DNA from: an uncultured Catenibacterium sp.
Lineage (GTDB): Bacteria; Bacillota_I; Bacilli_A; Erysipelotrichales; Coprobacillaceae
DNA length: 22,787 nt
Assembly (NCBI RefSeq): GCF_900540665.1
Contig: NZ_UQGV01000030.1
Location: forward strand, 1-22,787
Direction: 5' to 3'
A program made the position numbers and the translations under genes. Shown piece by piece: positions 6,965-14,946 of this stretch. The notes under the pieces are model-generated. The model had not been told where the DNA came from and searched no databases. It saw nothing but the letters and a program-made list of their open reading frames with translations. How positions within the stretch are numbered: position 1 is the first letter of the stretch; each line of letters starts with the position of its first letter.

Positions 6965-7885
6965 ATGGTGGAGCCAATTAAATTTTTGATTAATGAAAAC
7001 ATTTTAAACAAGATGAAGAAGTTTTATGACAGTCAGATGGTTCCATTCGAAAGCGAGAACCTTCTTTTAAAAGCTCATGCTATTGGCTGTGACATCGAAG
7101 TGACATCGGATTATGAAGCAAGCTTTTTAGGACAGAATGCAGTGCATGAAGCAAAGCATTGGTCTAGAAGTTTAGCAAAGAAGATTGAGCAGGAAAAAAA
7201 CTCAGATCATTTATGTATGCATCCTCATATCGGGGCTGCAGAAACAGGATCTGCTGATTTTCTTGGGCCGCTTTGTGTTGTAGCATGCTATGCCGATGAT
7301 GAAGCACTTGAGATTATTAAAAACCTAAAAATTGATAATGTCGATGATTTATCAAATCAGGAAATTATCAATTGCGCTAAACTATTAAAAGGACATCTCA
7401 TTTCATCACTACTAGTATTAGATAACTCACATTATAATAAGATGATTGATAGTGGAATCAACCAGGCTAACATTCGCGCCCGTTTATTTAACCAGGCTGT
7501 TGTGAATGTCCTTCAGAAAGTGAAGAAGAGTGTTGAATTCAAAGTTATTGATCAGTTTGTTTCACCTAAGACTTATTATAACTATCTAAAGAGCGAAGTT
7601 ATTGTTGTAAAAGATATGATTTTTGAAACCAATGCTGATGAGCAATACCTAGCAGTATTAGCTGCAGAAATCATTTCTCGTTACGCATATCTACAATATT
7701 TTGCTAGTATGACAAAGAGCTTAAAGATGAACCTTGCTAGAGGGGCTGGCACTAATGCCGAAATCGTGGCTGTTAAACTTGCAAACAAGTATGGGGAAAA
7801 GATTCTTACAAAAGTATGTAAGTTGAATTTCACTAATACAAAGCGTGTTAAGGGAGCATTAAAGAAATTAAAAGAAGGCCTATAG
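6965..7885 (+). CDS. rnhC: RNase HIII with an altered active site
   Basis: RNase HIII removes RNA from RNA:DNA hybrids. This 306-residue protein has the family's N-terminal substrate-binding domain (GQNAVHEAKHW, like GKDAEKEAxxW) and the catalytic domain (FLGP, VIDQF, ISRYAYL). The canonical signature GSDEVGTGD reads GAAETGSAD: the first catalytic Asp is Ala (residue 92, codon GCA at 7238-7240) while Glu93 and the later Asp (D196 of IDQF) remain. The usual KAE is NAD (223-225). Activity is therefore doubtful. I chose ATG at 6965, preceded by GAGGTG; GTG at 6959 is within that site, and GTG at 6968 is an alternative. It is the only plus-strand gene here, divergent from cvpA and convergent with comEB, ending in its own terminator. 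Confidence 0.88.
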   Translation: MVEPIKFLINENILNKMKKFYDSQMVPFESENLLLKAHAIGCDIEVTSDYEASFLGQNAVHEAKHWSRSLAKKIEQEKNSDHLCMHPHIGAAETGSADFLGPLCVVACYADDEALEIIKNLKIDNVDDLSNQEIINCAKLLKGHLISSLLVLDNSHYNKMIDSGINQANIRARLFNQAVVNVLQKVKKSVEFKVIDQFVSPKTYYNYLKSEVIVVKDMIFETNADEQYLAVLAAEIISRYAYLQYFASMTKSLKMNLARGAGTNAEIVAVKLANKYGEKILTKVCKLNFTNTKRVKGALKKLKEGL

Positions 7886-7893
7886 GCCTTCTT
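7872..7893. terminator. Perfect palindrome at the convergent rnhC/comEB ends
   Basis: A perfect 22-bp palindrome centred on GGCCTATAGGCC spans the rnhC stop codon. On the minus strand it is followed by TTAATTTCTTTAA, so it could terminate transcription coming from lspA-rluD-comEB. On plus it precedes CTTCATC, a weak tail, so the next hairpin is the better rnhC terminator. Confidence 0.55.
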
Positions 7894-7901
7894 CTTCATC
7901 T

Positions 7902-7931
7902 AGAGAATCAATTATTGATTCTCTTTTTTTA
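7902..7931 (+). terminator. Rho-independent terminator of rnhC
   Basis: A stem AGAGAATCA (7902-7910) pairs with TGATTCTCT (7916-7924) around a 5-base loop and is followed by TTTTTTTATTT on plus. It overlaps the last codons of comEB on the other strand, a compact convergent arrangement. Confidence 0.88.
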
Positions 7932-8391
7932 TTTCTATTTCAAATGCTGGGACTTTACGATAAGAGACGCCGGCAACATCTAACATACGTTTAGCTGCTC
8001 TATCACTTTCTGATCCTTTATATTTTTCGTCTTCATAGACAATTTCTTTGATCCCACTTTGAATGATTGCTTTTGTACATTCATGACATGGAAATAAAGA
8101 AACATAAATACGACAATCCTGCAATTTCTGAGTAGAGTTTAGAATCGCGTTGAGTTCCGCATGAACAACATAAGGATACTTTGTATCATATAAAGCCCCT
8201 TCTCTTACTGACCAAGGGAATTTATCGTCTTCACATCCGCGAGGAAGACCATTATATCCTACACCTACAATACGGTTGTCACTGTTAACGATGCAGGCAC
8301 CTACCTGCGTATTAGGATCCTTTGAACGATAAGCAGAGAGTTTCGCAACTCCCATAAAATATTGATCCCATGTAATAATCTGCTTATCCAT
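7912..8391 (-). CDS. dCMP deaminase (ComEB type)
   Basis: This 159-residue cytidine-deaminase-fold enzyme would convert dCMP to dUMP, feeding thymidylate synthesis. The zinc site is complete: HAELNAIL supplies the ligand His and proton-shuttling Glu, and PCHECTKAI the two Cys ligands. GVGYNGLPRGCEDD upstream is the typical dCMP deaminase substrate segment. Length and order match ComEB of Bacillus, a name from competence operons, but no competence gene is nearby. The start ATG overlaps the rluD stop by 8 bases, with GGGGGAG ahead of it, so it is the last gene of lspA-rluD-comEB. Regulation by dCTP, known for some family members, cannot be judged here. Confidence 0.93.
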   Translation of the reverse strand: MDKQIITWDQYFMGVAKLSAYRSKDPNTQVGACIVNSDNRIVGVGYNGLPRGCEDDKFPWSVREGALYDTKYPYVVHAELNAILNSTQKLQDCRIYVSLFPCHECTKAIIQSGIKEIVYEDEKYKGSESDRAAKRMLDVAGVSYRKVPAFEIEIKKENQ

Positions 8392-9304
8392 TATATTCTC
8401 CCCCTAATTCCTTGATCTTTTCTTCAAAGAAATCTGGTAGAGGTGCTTCAAAATACATATGTTCATGTGTTCTAGGATGAACAAAACCTAATACTCTGGC
8501 ATGAAGATACTGACCATAAGTATTGTCATCATTTCTAAAACCATATTGAGGATCACCATAAACTGGATGACCAATATATTGCATATGAACACGAATCTGA
8601 TGTGTTCTACCTGTTTCAAGACGGCATTCAATAAGTGTCATATCATCATAACGCTCTAATACTTTAAAGTTAGTAATCGCATCTTTTGCATTTTTGCTTG
8701 TAACTGCCATCTTCTTACGGTCCTTGCTGTCACGTCCAATAGGTGCTTCAATACGACCTACATTATGATTAATAACACCATGTACAAGTGCCACATAACG
8801 ACGTACAACTGAATGTTCTTCTAGTTGTTTAGATAATGAACGATGAGCATTGTCATTTTTTGCAACCATTAGTAAACCACTTGTTTCTTTATCGATACGA
8901 TGAACAATACCTGGTCTTGTAACGCCATTAATAGCTGATAAATCATGACAATGATAAAGTAATGCGTTAACAAGTGTTCCTGAATAGATACCTGCAGATG
9001 GATGAACAATCATGCCTGTTGGCTTATTGACTACAATCACATCTTCATCTTCATAAATAATGTCTAAAGGAATATCTTCAGGACTGATTTCAGTGCTCTG
9101 AGGATCAGGTAAAGTGACCTGAATCACATCCTCTTCTTCAACCTGATAGTTTGCCTTTTCAATGTTATCGTTGACGACAACCTGCCCTGCTTTGATCCAT
9201 TTCTGAATTTCAGTACGAGAACGGTCAGGCATATGATTCAAGATGACTTTATCTAAACGTAAGCCTTTTTCTTCTAATTCTGGTGTGATTGATTGTATTT
9301 CCAT
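8384..9304 (-). CDS. rluD: RluD-family 23S rRNA pseudouridine synthase
   Basis: A 306-residue pseudouridine synthase with an N-terminal S4 RNA-binding domain (RLDKVILNHMPDRSRTEIQKWIKAG, about 16-41) and the catalytic domain with VVNKPTGMIVHP and the signature HRIDKETSGLL, whose Asp138 is the nucleophile. GRTHQIRVHMQYIGHPVYGDPQYG completes the family pattern. Length is normal. Low-G+C Bacillota routinely place this gene (ylyB in Bacillus) after lspA. Its ATG lies 31 bases inside the lspA 3' end with a GGAG site within lspA, an unusually deep overlap that implies coupled translation. Which uridines it modifies cannot be told from sequence alone; RluD-like is the best subfamily guess. Confidence 0.92.
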   Translation of the reverse strand: MEIQSITPELEEKGLRLDKVILNHMPDRSRTEIQKWIKAGQVVVNDNIEKANYQVEEEDVIQVTLPDPQSTEISPEDIPLDIIYEDEDVIVVNKPTGMIVHPSAGIYSGTLVNALLYHCHDLSAINGVTRPGIVHRIDKETSGLLMVAKNDNAHRSLSKQLEEHSVVRRYVALVHGVINHNVGRIEAPIGRDSKDRKKMAVTSKNAKDAITNFKVLERYDDMTLIECRLETGRTHQIRVHMQYIGHPVYGDPQYGFRNDDNTYGQYLHARVLGFVHPRTHEHMYFEAPLPDFFEEKIKELGGEYNG

Positions 9305-9780
9305 AATTTATATTCTCCAATTCCTAAATCTAAGATGATTAATAAAACACCTATTACAACACCCATATCTGCAATATTGAAAATAGGAAAATCATAACCA
9401 AATACAAAGAAATCTAAAAAGTCTCTTACATAATGAAAAACAACACGATCATATAGATTTCCTAACATGCCGCTAAATATAAGTACAATTCCAAATCTCA
9501 ATAAGACCTGGGATTTATCACTCTTGATAAAATAATAAATAAGCATAATACCAGCAATAATAGAAATTGCATAAAAAAGAAATAAACGTCCTGAAAGCAT
9601 TCCCCATGCTGCACCAGTATTATGAATATAAGTGAAATAGAAAAAGTTTTTAATGACCTGATAGCTCTGGCCCAACTGCATTGATTCATTGACTACAAGT
9701 TTAGTTACTAGATCACCACCTAATACAATAATAAATGTGATCAAGTATAAAAAACTGTATTTAAAATTTATTTTTCTCAT
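9274..9780 (-). CDS. lspA: Lipoprotein signal peptidase (signal peptidase II)
   Basis: LspA cleaves the signal peptide of prolipoproteins after diacylglyceryl modification. The 168-residue protein has four membrane helices (about 8-26, 69-86, 95-113 and 135-155). The conserved blocks are NTGAAWGMLSG, GNLYDRV with the first catalytic Asp, and FNIADMGVVIG with the second. The ATG has an AAAGGATG site and lies about 20 bases after an extended -10 promoter, so it opens the lspA-rluD-comEB operon. Nothing is odd except the 31-base overlap with rluD. Confidence 0.96.
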   Translation of the reverse strand: MRKINFKYSFLYLITFIIVLGGDLVTKLVVNESMQLGQSYQVIKNFFYFTYIHNTGAAWGMLSGRLFLFYAISIIAGIMLIYYFIKSDKSQVLLRFGIVLIFSGMLGNLYDRVVFHYVRDFLDFFVFGYDFPIFNIADMGVVIGVLLIILDLGIGEYKLWKYNQSHQN

Positions 9781-9801
9781 TTAATCATCCTTTCCTCAAC
9801 G

Positions 9802-9810
9802 ATTATAGCA
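9802..9810 (-). promoter_or_regulatory. Extended -10 promoter of lspA
   Basis: The minus strand has TGCTATAAT, an extended -10 element with perfect TATAAT (9802-9807) but no good -35 at the expected distance. It lies just downstream of the hemolysin III terminator and about 22 bases from the lspA start. Confidence 0.7.
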
Positions 9811-9825
9811 TGACTTTAAAAGATA

Positions 9826-9853
9826 TAAAAGAAAAACAGGCTTTACGCCTGTT
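9826..9853 (-). terminator. Terminator of the hemolysin III gene
   Basis: AACAGGC (9835-9841) pairs with GCCTGTT (9847-9853) around TTTAC. On the minus strand the stem is followed by TTTCTTTTATATC. The hairpin overlaps the first bases of the gene's stop codon. Confidence 0.85.
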
Positions 9854-10526
9854 ACATGCAGTATAAGATAATGCATAAAAAGTGAAGGACACTGCCTAAT
9901 AAGATCCATAAGTGCCAGATACAATGCATATAACGTATTTTTTCCTGTAATCCATAGAAGATTGTACCAATTGTATAAGCAACACCACCAGCTACTAATA
10001 GATAGATACCATTCATGCCTATAGTACCAGGTAATAAATTAAACTTAAAGATGATACACCAGCCTAGAATAAGATAACAGGCCATAGAAAATTTTGCGAA
10101 TTTCTTAATGTCATAAGCATTTAATGCAATACCTAGAATTGTGACAGCCCATACGATACCAAATAGAACCCATGCCCAGAATGGATCAGCAAGTCTGACA
10201 GAACATAATAGTACTGGTGTATATGTACCAGCAATTAAGACAAAGATACTACAGTGGTCCATAATCTGGAATACCTTCTTCGCCTTAAGTTTAGGAGATA
10301 AGCCATGATAAATTGAACTCATTGTATAAAGAACAATCATGGAAATACCATATACAATGCCAGAAGCTAAACCATAACCATTATGATGTAAACATGAGAA
10401 TATAATGCATAATACAAGTGCTGCAACACCAAAAGCAGCTCCTACAATATGAGTTACCATATTAAATATTTCTTCACCACGAGTATAATCAGGAAGTACA
10501 CGGTCATCTAATTTTGTACGTTTCAT
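9852..10526 (-). CDS. Hemolysin III / PAQR family membrane protein (YqfA-like)
   Basis: A 224-residue polytopic inner-membrane protein with seven predictable helices. It carries the conserved PAQR/hemolysin III residues: SSIYHGLSP, MDHCSIFVLIAGTYTPV and IWHLWILLGSVLHF, whose Ser, His and Asp are proposed metal ligands of a hydrolase-like site. Biological function in Bacillota is uncertain; the haemolysin name comes from Bacillus cereus. The longer frame opens 17 codons upstream, but AGAGGTGAT sits directly before the internal ATG at 10524-10526 (MKRTKLDD), and the upstream codons overlap the promoter, so I use the shorter start. It stands alone between its own promoter and terminator. Confidence 0.9.
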   Translation of the reverse strand: MKRTKLDDRVLPDYTRGEEIFNMVTHIVGAAFGVAALVLCIIFSCLHHNGYGLASGIVYGISMIVLYTMSSIYHGLSPKLKAKKVFQIMDHCSIFVLIAGTYTPVLLCSVRLADPFWAWVLFGIVWAVTILGIALNAYDIKKFAKFSMACYLILGWCIIFKFNLLPGTIGMNGIYLLVAGGVAYTIGTIFYGLQEKIRYMHCIWHLWILLGSVLHFLCIILYCM

Positions 10527-10548
10527 TTTAATCACCTCTTGTACACCA

Positions 10549-10577
10549 AGAATATCATATCTATTATTTGATGTCAA
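10549..10577 (-). promoter_or_regulatory. Promoter of the hemolysin III gene
   Basis: A perfect TTGACA (10572-10577) and TATTCT (10549-10554, 4 of 6) are 17 bp apart on the minus strand. This lies in the longest open frame of the gene, which supports the shorter ATG at 10526. Confidence 0.75.
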
Positions 10578-10602
10578 TATATCTAGTATTAAAGTCTAGA
10601 TG

Positions 10603-11334
10603 TTACCATTCGTATGGGTTCCATTGTCTTATGATATGATGTGATTCTAACTCATAGAGTGTATTAAAGACAGCTGTCTGATTTCTCCATAATTCCTTAT
10701 CTACATGAAAATGGCCAAAATACCAATGAGTGTAGTCTGTATTTTTCTGAATAGCATTCAAATATGTAGTCAAAGGCATTTCCTGATAAACATCACCTTT
10801 TATATGAAATTGTTTAATAGTCGATAGAAAATAAACCGTTTCATCTGGTGCTGTATGTGTAATAATATAATCCACATGATCTATATTACTTAAATGTTGT
10901 AAACCATTCTCATATTCTTTTGTATTTGGCATTTCAGCAGGCCACCAGGAAACATTTTCTTTACGAAATGGCTGATCAATGGAATAACCACCACCAAAAG
11001 TGAAGAATGTTTTTCCTTCTATTGTATAGATTTCTCCACGCATTAAATGAATGAGGTTATGACGTAGTTTTTGAACATGACCACCATTCCATACTTCTAT
11101 AGGATAGCTATTAAGTTTATTAAAGTTCTCATGATTGCCATCAACAAATAAAACAGTATAGGGCTGAACACTAATGAAATCATAAAACGATTCTTCTGAA
11201 GAGTATTTCTGTTGAAAAAAACCTATTCCAAAATCTCCACATACAATAATAATATCCCCTTCTTTTAATACCGGGTCTATCTGTTCAAGCCATTTAAATT
11301 GATTGCCATGTATATCACCCGTTATATAAATCAT
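10603..11334 (-). CDS. Calcineurin-like metallophosphoesterase
   Basis: A 243-residue cytoplasmic phosphoesterase. Metal-binding motifs are visible in order: GDIHGN (6-11), VCGDFGIGF (about 31-39), VDGNHENF (about 64-71), THTAPDE (about 160) and GHFHVD (about 207). The WWPAEMPN and GGGYSIDQ segments resemble a group of Bacillota phosphoesterases of unknown substrate; it is not closely related to the 155-residue protein at 339-806. The start has GAGGTGATG ahead of it and lies about 30 bases after the niaR terminator. A TATAAT occurs in the gap without a clear -35, so it may have its own weak promoter. Function beyond the fold cannot be assigned. Confidence 0.85.
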   Translation of the reverse strand: MIYITGDIHGNQFKWLEQIDPVLKEGDIIIVCGDFGIGFFQQKYSSEESFYDFISVQPYTVLFVDGNHENFNKLNSYPIEVWNGGHVQKLRHNLIHLMRGEIYTIEGKTFFTFGGGYSIDQPFRKENVSWWPAEMPNTKEYENGLQHLSNIDHVDYIITHTAPDETVYFLSTIKQFHIKGDVYQEMPLTTYLNAIQKNTDYTHWYFGHFHVDKELWRNQTAVFNTLYELESHHIIRQWNPYEW

Positions 11335-11360
11335 AATTTCATCACCTCTATATCATTATA

Positions 11361-11390
11361 CATAAAAAAAGCCATCAATGTAGATGGCCT
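11361..11390 (-). terminator. Terminator of the nadA-nadBC-niaR operon
   Basis: GCCATC (11371-11376) and GATGGC (11383-11388) form a stem with a 6-base loop. On the minus strand it is followed by TTTTTTT. It begins one base after the niaR stop codon. Confidence 0.9.
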
Positions 11391-11924
11391 TTAGAATTCA
11401 ACAGGTTCATATTCCTGAAGTTTTGCAAGGTATCCAAGTTTTGACAATGCATCTTGAATTTCATCAAGTCTTTCATCTGTTTCAGCACAGATTGTATGAT
11501 AATGATATCCACTTGTAACTGTCATTAAAGAGATGGATTTCCCACATTTTAAATTATCAAGATATTTCTTTACATCTAAACGTGATGCAATATTAAGAGG
11601 TGCACGTACAATATGATAGGCCTTATGATAAACAAAGATATCTTTAACATAACCACCTAGATCAACGATTGTATTGAGCTCATTTTCTATATCTGCATCA
11701 GTATGCTGCATTTTGAGGACTCTTTCCACCATAGCAGAATGACGTATGATATATCCTCTATTGGTTGCTTCTATAACATGATTATTAGCACGAAGAAGTG
11801 CGACATCATTCACAATAACCTGACGTGAAACTTGAAGACGTTTTGCAAAATTAGAAGCAGAAATCGGTGTATCACTTTCCATCAGTTCTGTAAGGATGTA
11901 GTCCCTTCTTTCTTTACCAGTCAT
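11391..11924 (-). CDS. niaR: NiaR (YrxA) niacin-responsive repressor
   Basis: NiaR is the NAD-biosynthesis repressor of Bacillota, with niacin as co-repressor. The 177 residues comprise an N-terminal winged HTH (MTGKERRDYILTELMES, then SNFAKRLQVSRQVIVNDVALLR, about 20-45) and a C-terminal 3H domain named for three conserved histidines (candidates in the VYHKAYHIVRAP and TSGYHYHTI segments, about 98-110 and 140-147), thought to bind metal and ligand. Length is normal. The ATG directly follows the nadBC stop with GGGAGAG as its site, so it is the third gene of the operon. The palindromes over the nadA promoter (14962-14998) are its likely operators, giving autoregulation. The alternative, a different HTH-3H regulator, is unlikely given this context. 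Confidence 0.93.
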   Translation of the reverse strand: MTGKERRDYILTELMESDTPISASNFAKRLQVSRQVIVNDVALLRANNHVIEATNRGYIIRHSAMVERVLKMQHTDADIENELNTIVDLGGYVKDIFVYHKAYHIVRAPLNIASRLDVKKYLDNLKCGKSISLMTVTSGYHYHTICAETDERLDEIQDALSKLGYLAKLQEYEPVEF

Positions 11925-13964
11925 TTAATCTCTCCCATTAATTGCATGAAGGTTCTTTAATGATAGATCTAGAATCTTTGCAGAGTGTGTTAATGCACCA
12001 CTTGAAATGAAATCTACACCCATATCTTTTACTCTATTGATGTTTTCTGCAGTAACGTTACCAGAAATTTCGATTTCAGCACGTTTATCAATATAATCAA
12101 TAGACTGCTTTAATAATTCAGTACTCATATTATCAAGCATGATAATATCAGCACCCGCTGCAACAGCTTCTTTCACCATATCGAAAGTTTCTACTTCAAC
12201 TTCGATTTTTCTTACTGATGGAGCGTAATCTCTTGCCATCTGTACAGCCTTAGTAACGTTTCCAGCTGCACCAATATGGTTATCCTTTAATAAAACTCCG
12301 TCTGTTAAGTTATATCTGTGATTGCTTCCTCCACCTACTTTAACAGCATACTTTTCAAAGATTCTGTTATTTGGAGTTGTTTTTCTTGTATCAAGTAACT
12401 TAATACCTGTACCCTTAAGAAGATCTGCAACCTTACGTGTATAAGTGGCAATACCTGACATTCTCTGTAAGTAATTTAATGCAGTTCTTTCACCTTCAAG
12501 AAGAGTTCTCATATCACCAGTTACTTTAGCGAGTAATTCTCCTTTATGGACTTCATCACCATCATGAGCAAAGAAGTGTACATCCACATCTTCATCTAAT
12601 AATTTGAATGTTCTTTCAAAAATCTGAAGACCAGCAATAATACCATTTTCTTTACAGATTAATTCTACTTCACCTAACTGTGCAGTTCTCATAACACTGC
12701 ATGTAGATACATCTTCACTTGTAATATCTTCACGAAGAGCTGAAAGGATTAGTGGGTCTGCATTTAATTTTAACGTTGTCTTATCAAACATACTTGGGGC
12801 CTCATACTTTCTTGTCATAGCTTTTGCGGCTCTTTTAGCAAATACTAAACTTTCTAATAATGAGTTACTAGCAAGTCTATTCTTTCCATGAACACCATTA
12901 CATGCCGTTTCACCAACAGCATATAGATTTTCCATAGATGTTTTACTGTTTTCATTGACCTTTACACCACCCATGAAATAATGCTGGGCTGGTACGACTG
13001 GAATACATTCTTTAGTTACATCATAGCCTTTATCTAAGCAGTACTGAACAATATTAGGGAAATGTTCCTTTAGTTCCTTTTCACCAATAGGTCTTAAATC
13101 TTCTAAGACATAATCAGTACCATCTTTTTCCATCTGTTTCTTAATTGCATTAGAAACTACATCTCTAGGTAATAATTCATTAACGAAACGATTACCATTC
13201 TTATCATATAATAATGCACCTTCACCTCGGACACTTTCAGAAATAAGGAAACGTCTTTCATTATCTTCACTATAGAAAGTTGTTGGATGAATCTGTACAT
13301 AATCCAAATGTTCTGTTTCGATATTGTATTTCTTAGCAAGATCAATGGCATCACCAGTTAAATGACGGTAATTAGTAGAATTCTTATACTTACCACCAAT
13401 ACCGCCAGTTGCAAGTACAACAAAGTTCGCATAGATATCATGTTCTTCATCGCCTTTGCGTACTCTACCACCAACGCACTTACCATTCTTTACAAGAAGG
13501 TCTGTTAAAGTCACATATTCTTCAATAGTGATATTCTTTCTTGTTTTTACTTCTGCATAAAGCTTACTCGTGATTTCTTTACCCGTAATATCTTCATGAT
13601 AAAGAATTCTGTTAGTAGAATGAGCACCTTCTTTTGTATATTTAAGGTTTCCTTCTTCATCTCTTGCAAAATCTGTACCATATGATAATAAATCATCAAG
13701 TACAGCACGAGAACTTCTGATCATTAATTCTACAGATAGAGGATTATTTTCATAATGTCCAGCTCTTAGTGTATCTTTAAAGAAAGCATGATAATCACTT
13801 TCATCCTTAAACATACAAATACCACCCTGTGCAAGAAAGCTATCACTTTCTTCTACACATGACTTAGTGATCATATGAATATTAAGGTTCCCAGGTAATT
13901 TAAGGGCACAATATAATCCTGAACATCCAGTACCTACAATAAGAACATCTGTTTTTTTAGTCAT
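11925..13964 (-). CDS. nadBC: Fused L-aspartate oxidase - quinolinate phosphoribosyltransferase (NadB-NadC)
   Basis: One 679-residue chain carries two NAD-pathway enzymes. Residues 1-390 are NadB: the FAD Rossmann motif GTGCSG (11-16), SFLAQGGI, HEDITGKEI, VQIHPT, ESVRGEG and GVHGKNRLASNSLLES. Residues from about 395 are a complete NadC: LREDITSEDVST, LDTRKTTPNNR (about 515-525), KVGGGSNHRYNLTDGVLLKDNHI, EVEVE, IMLDNM and EISGNV. NadB oxidises aspartate to iminoaspartate; NadC turns quinolinate and PRPP into nicotinate mononucleotide. The C-terminal helical domain of stand-alone NadB (roughly the last 110 of 530-540 residues) is missing, replaced by NadC. No stop or frameshift interrupts the junction. 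The gene lies 13 bases after nadA and abuts niaR. Confidence 0.95.
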   Translation of the reverse strand: MTKKTDVLIVGTGCSGLYCALKLPGNLNIHMITKSCVEESDSFLAQGGICMFKDESDYHAFFKDTLRAGHYENNPLSVELMIRSSRAVLDDLLSYGTDFARDEEGNLKYTKEGAHSTNRILYHEDITGKEITSKLYAEVKTRKNITIEEYVTLTDLLVKNGKCVGGRVRKGDEEHDIYANFVVLATGGIGGKYKNSTNYRHLTGDAIDLAKKYNIETEHLDYVQIHPTTFYSEDNERRFLISESVRGEGALLYDKNGNRFVNELLPRDVVSNAIKKQMEKDGTDYVLEDLRPIGEKELKEHFPNIVQYCLDKGYDVTKECIPVVPAQHYFMGGVKVNENSKTSMENLYAVGETACNGVHGKNRLASNSLLESLVFAKRAAKAMTRKYEAPSMFDKTTLKLNADPLILSALREDITSEDVSTCSVMRTAQLGEVELICKENGIIAGLQIFERTFKLLDEDVDVHFFAHDGDEVHKGELLAKVTGDMRTLLEGERTALNYLQRMSGIATYTRKVADLLKGTGIKLLDTRKTTPNNRIFEKYAVKVGGGSNHRYNLTDGVLLKDNHIGAAGNVTKAVQMARDYAPSVRKIEVEVETFDMVKEAVAAGADIIMLDNMSTELLKQSIDYIDKRAEIEISGNVTAENINRVKDMGVDFISSGALTHSAKILDLSLKNLHAINGRD

Positions 13965-13977
13965 TTTTAGTCATCTC

Positions 13978-14883
13978 CTATTTAGCAAGTTCAAGCATTC
14001 TTTCTAATGGTGCTTTTGCTTTATTCATAAATTCTTCATCTAAGAATACTTCATTCTCTCCAGTTTCTAATACATGTACAATCTTTTCTAGTGAATTGAG
14101 TTTCATATTAGGACATACCTGAGTTCTTACTACATTATAAAGCTTCTTATCTGGTGCCTGATTTAGGATTGTGGCATAAACACCATCTACTGTACCAACA
14201 ATAAATTCCTTAGCATCATTTCCAACAATATAATCAATAATACCTGATGTACTTCCAATATAATCTGCTTCTTCTAATACTTCAGGCTTACATTCAGGAT
14301 GTACAGCCACTAACGCATTTGGATGTTCCTTCTTTGCATTTAATACATCTTCCTTAGTCATGATGTGATGTCTTGGACAGAAACCATTATTTAAAATGAT
14401 ATTCTTACCTTCTACCTGAGTTGCTACATAGCTTCCTAAGTTCTGATCTGGTACAAAGAAAATATTCTTATTTGGTAATTTATTAACGATTTTAACTGCA
14501 TTTGAACTAGTCACACATATATCACTATAAGTCTTAATTTCTGCAGTAGAGTTGATATAGCATACAACAGCTAAATCATCATACTTATCTCTCATTTCTT
14601 TAATCTTTTCTATAGTGACCATATGTGCCATTGGACAATCTGCATGTGCATCTGGCATATATACATGCTTAGTAGGATTAAGTATCTTAGCACTTTCTCC
14701 CATGAATTCTACACCTGCAAATACAATCTTATCAGCATCTGTTTCTGCTGCTTTTTTAGCAAGATAGAATGAGTCACCAATGAAATCAGCAGCTTCCTGT
14801 ACATCTGCATCTACATAATAGTGAGCCAATATAACAGCATCCTTTTCTTCTTTTAGCTGCTTGATTCTATTCATCATATCCAT
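13978..14883 (-). CDS. nadA: Quinolinate synthase A
   Basis: NadA condenses iminoaspartate with dihydroxyacetone phosphate to quinolinate using a [4Fe-4S] cluster. The 301-residue protein shows LAHYYVDADVQEAADFIGDS at the start of domain 1, FAGVEFMGESAKIL, CYINSTAEIKTYSDICVTSSNAV with a cluster Cys, GFCPRHH, VHPECKPEV and TQVCPNMKLNSLEK with further cysteines. Length and motif order are normal. It is the first gene of the operon, with AGGGGAT before the ATG; TTGACA and TAGCAT lie about 60-90 bases upstream under the probable NiaR operators. Iminoaspartate is unstable, so co-production of NadA with the NadB part of the fusion would favour handover. Confidence 0.97.
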   Translation of the reverse strand: MDMMNRIKQLKEEKDAVILAHYYVDADVQEAADFIGDSFYLAKKAAETDADKIVFAGVEFMGESAKILNPTKHVYMPDAHADCPMAHMVTIEKIKEMRDKYDDLAVVCYINSTAEIKTYSDICVTSSNAVKIVNKLPNKNIFFVPDQNLGSYVATQVEGKNIILNNGFCPRHHIMTKEDVLNAKKEHPNALVAVHPECKPEVLEEADYIGSTSGIIDYIVGNDAKEFIVGTVDGVYATILNQAPDKKLYNVVRTQVCPNMKLNSLEKIVHVLETGENEVFLDEEFMNKAKAPLERMLELAK

Positions 14884-14946
14884 ATTTTTATCCCCTATTT
14901 CTTATTTATCCTAAATTAAGCGCCTTTCTCTTCTACGCTGCTCCAT

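Noticed and set aside
10524..10577. Longer N-terminus for the hemolysin III protein (17 extra residues)
   Set aside because: The extra codons overlap the promoter elements and the ribosome binding site serves the internal ATG.
13157..13354. 65-codon minus-strand frame within nadBC
   Set aside because: Out of frame with the NadB motifs that run uninterrupted through the same bases.
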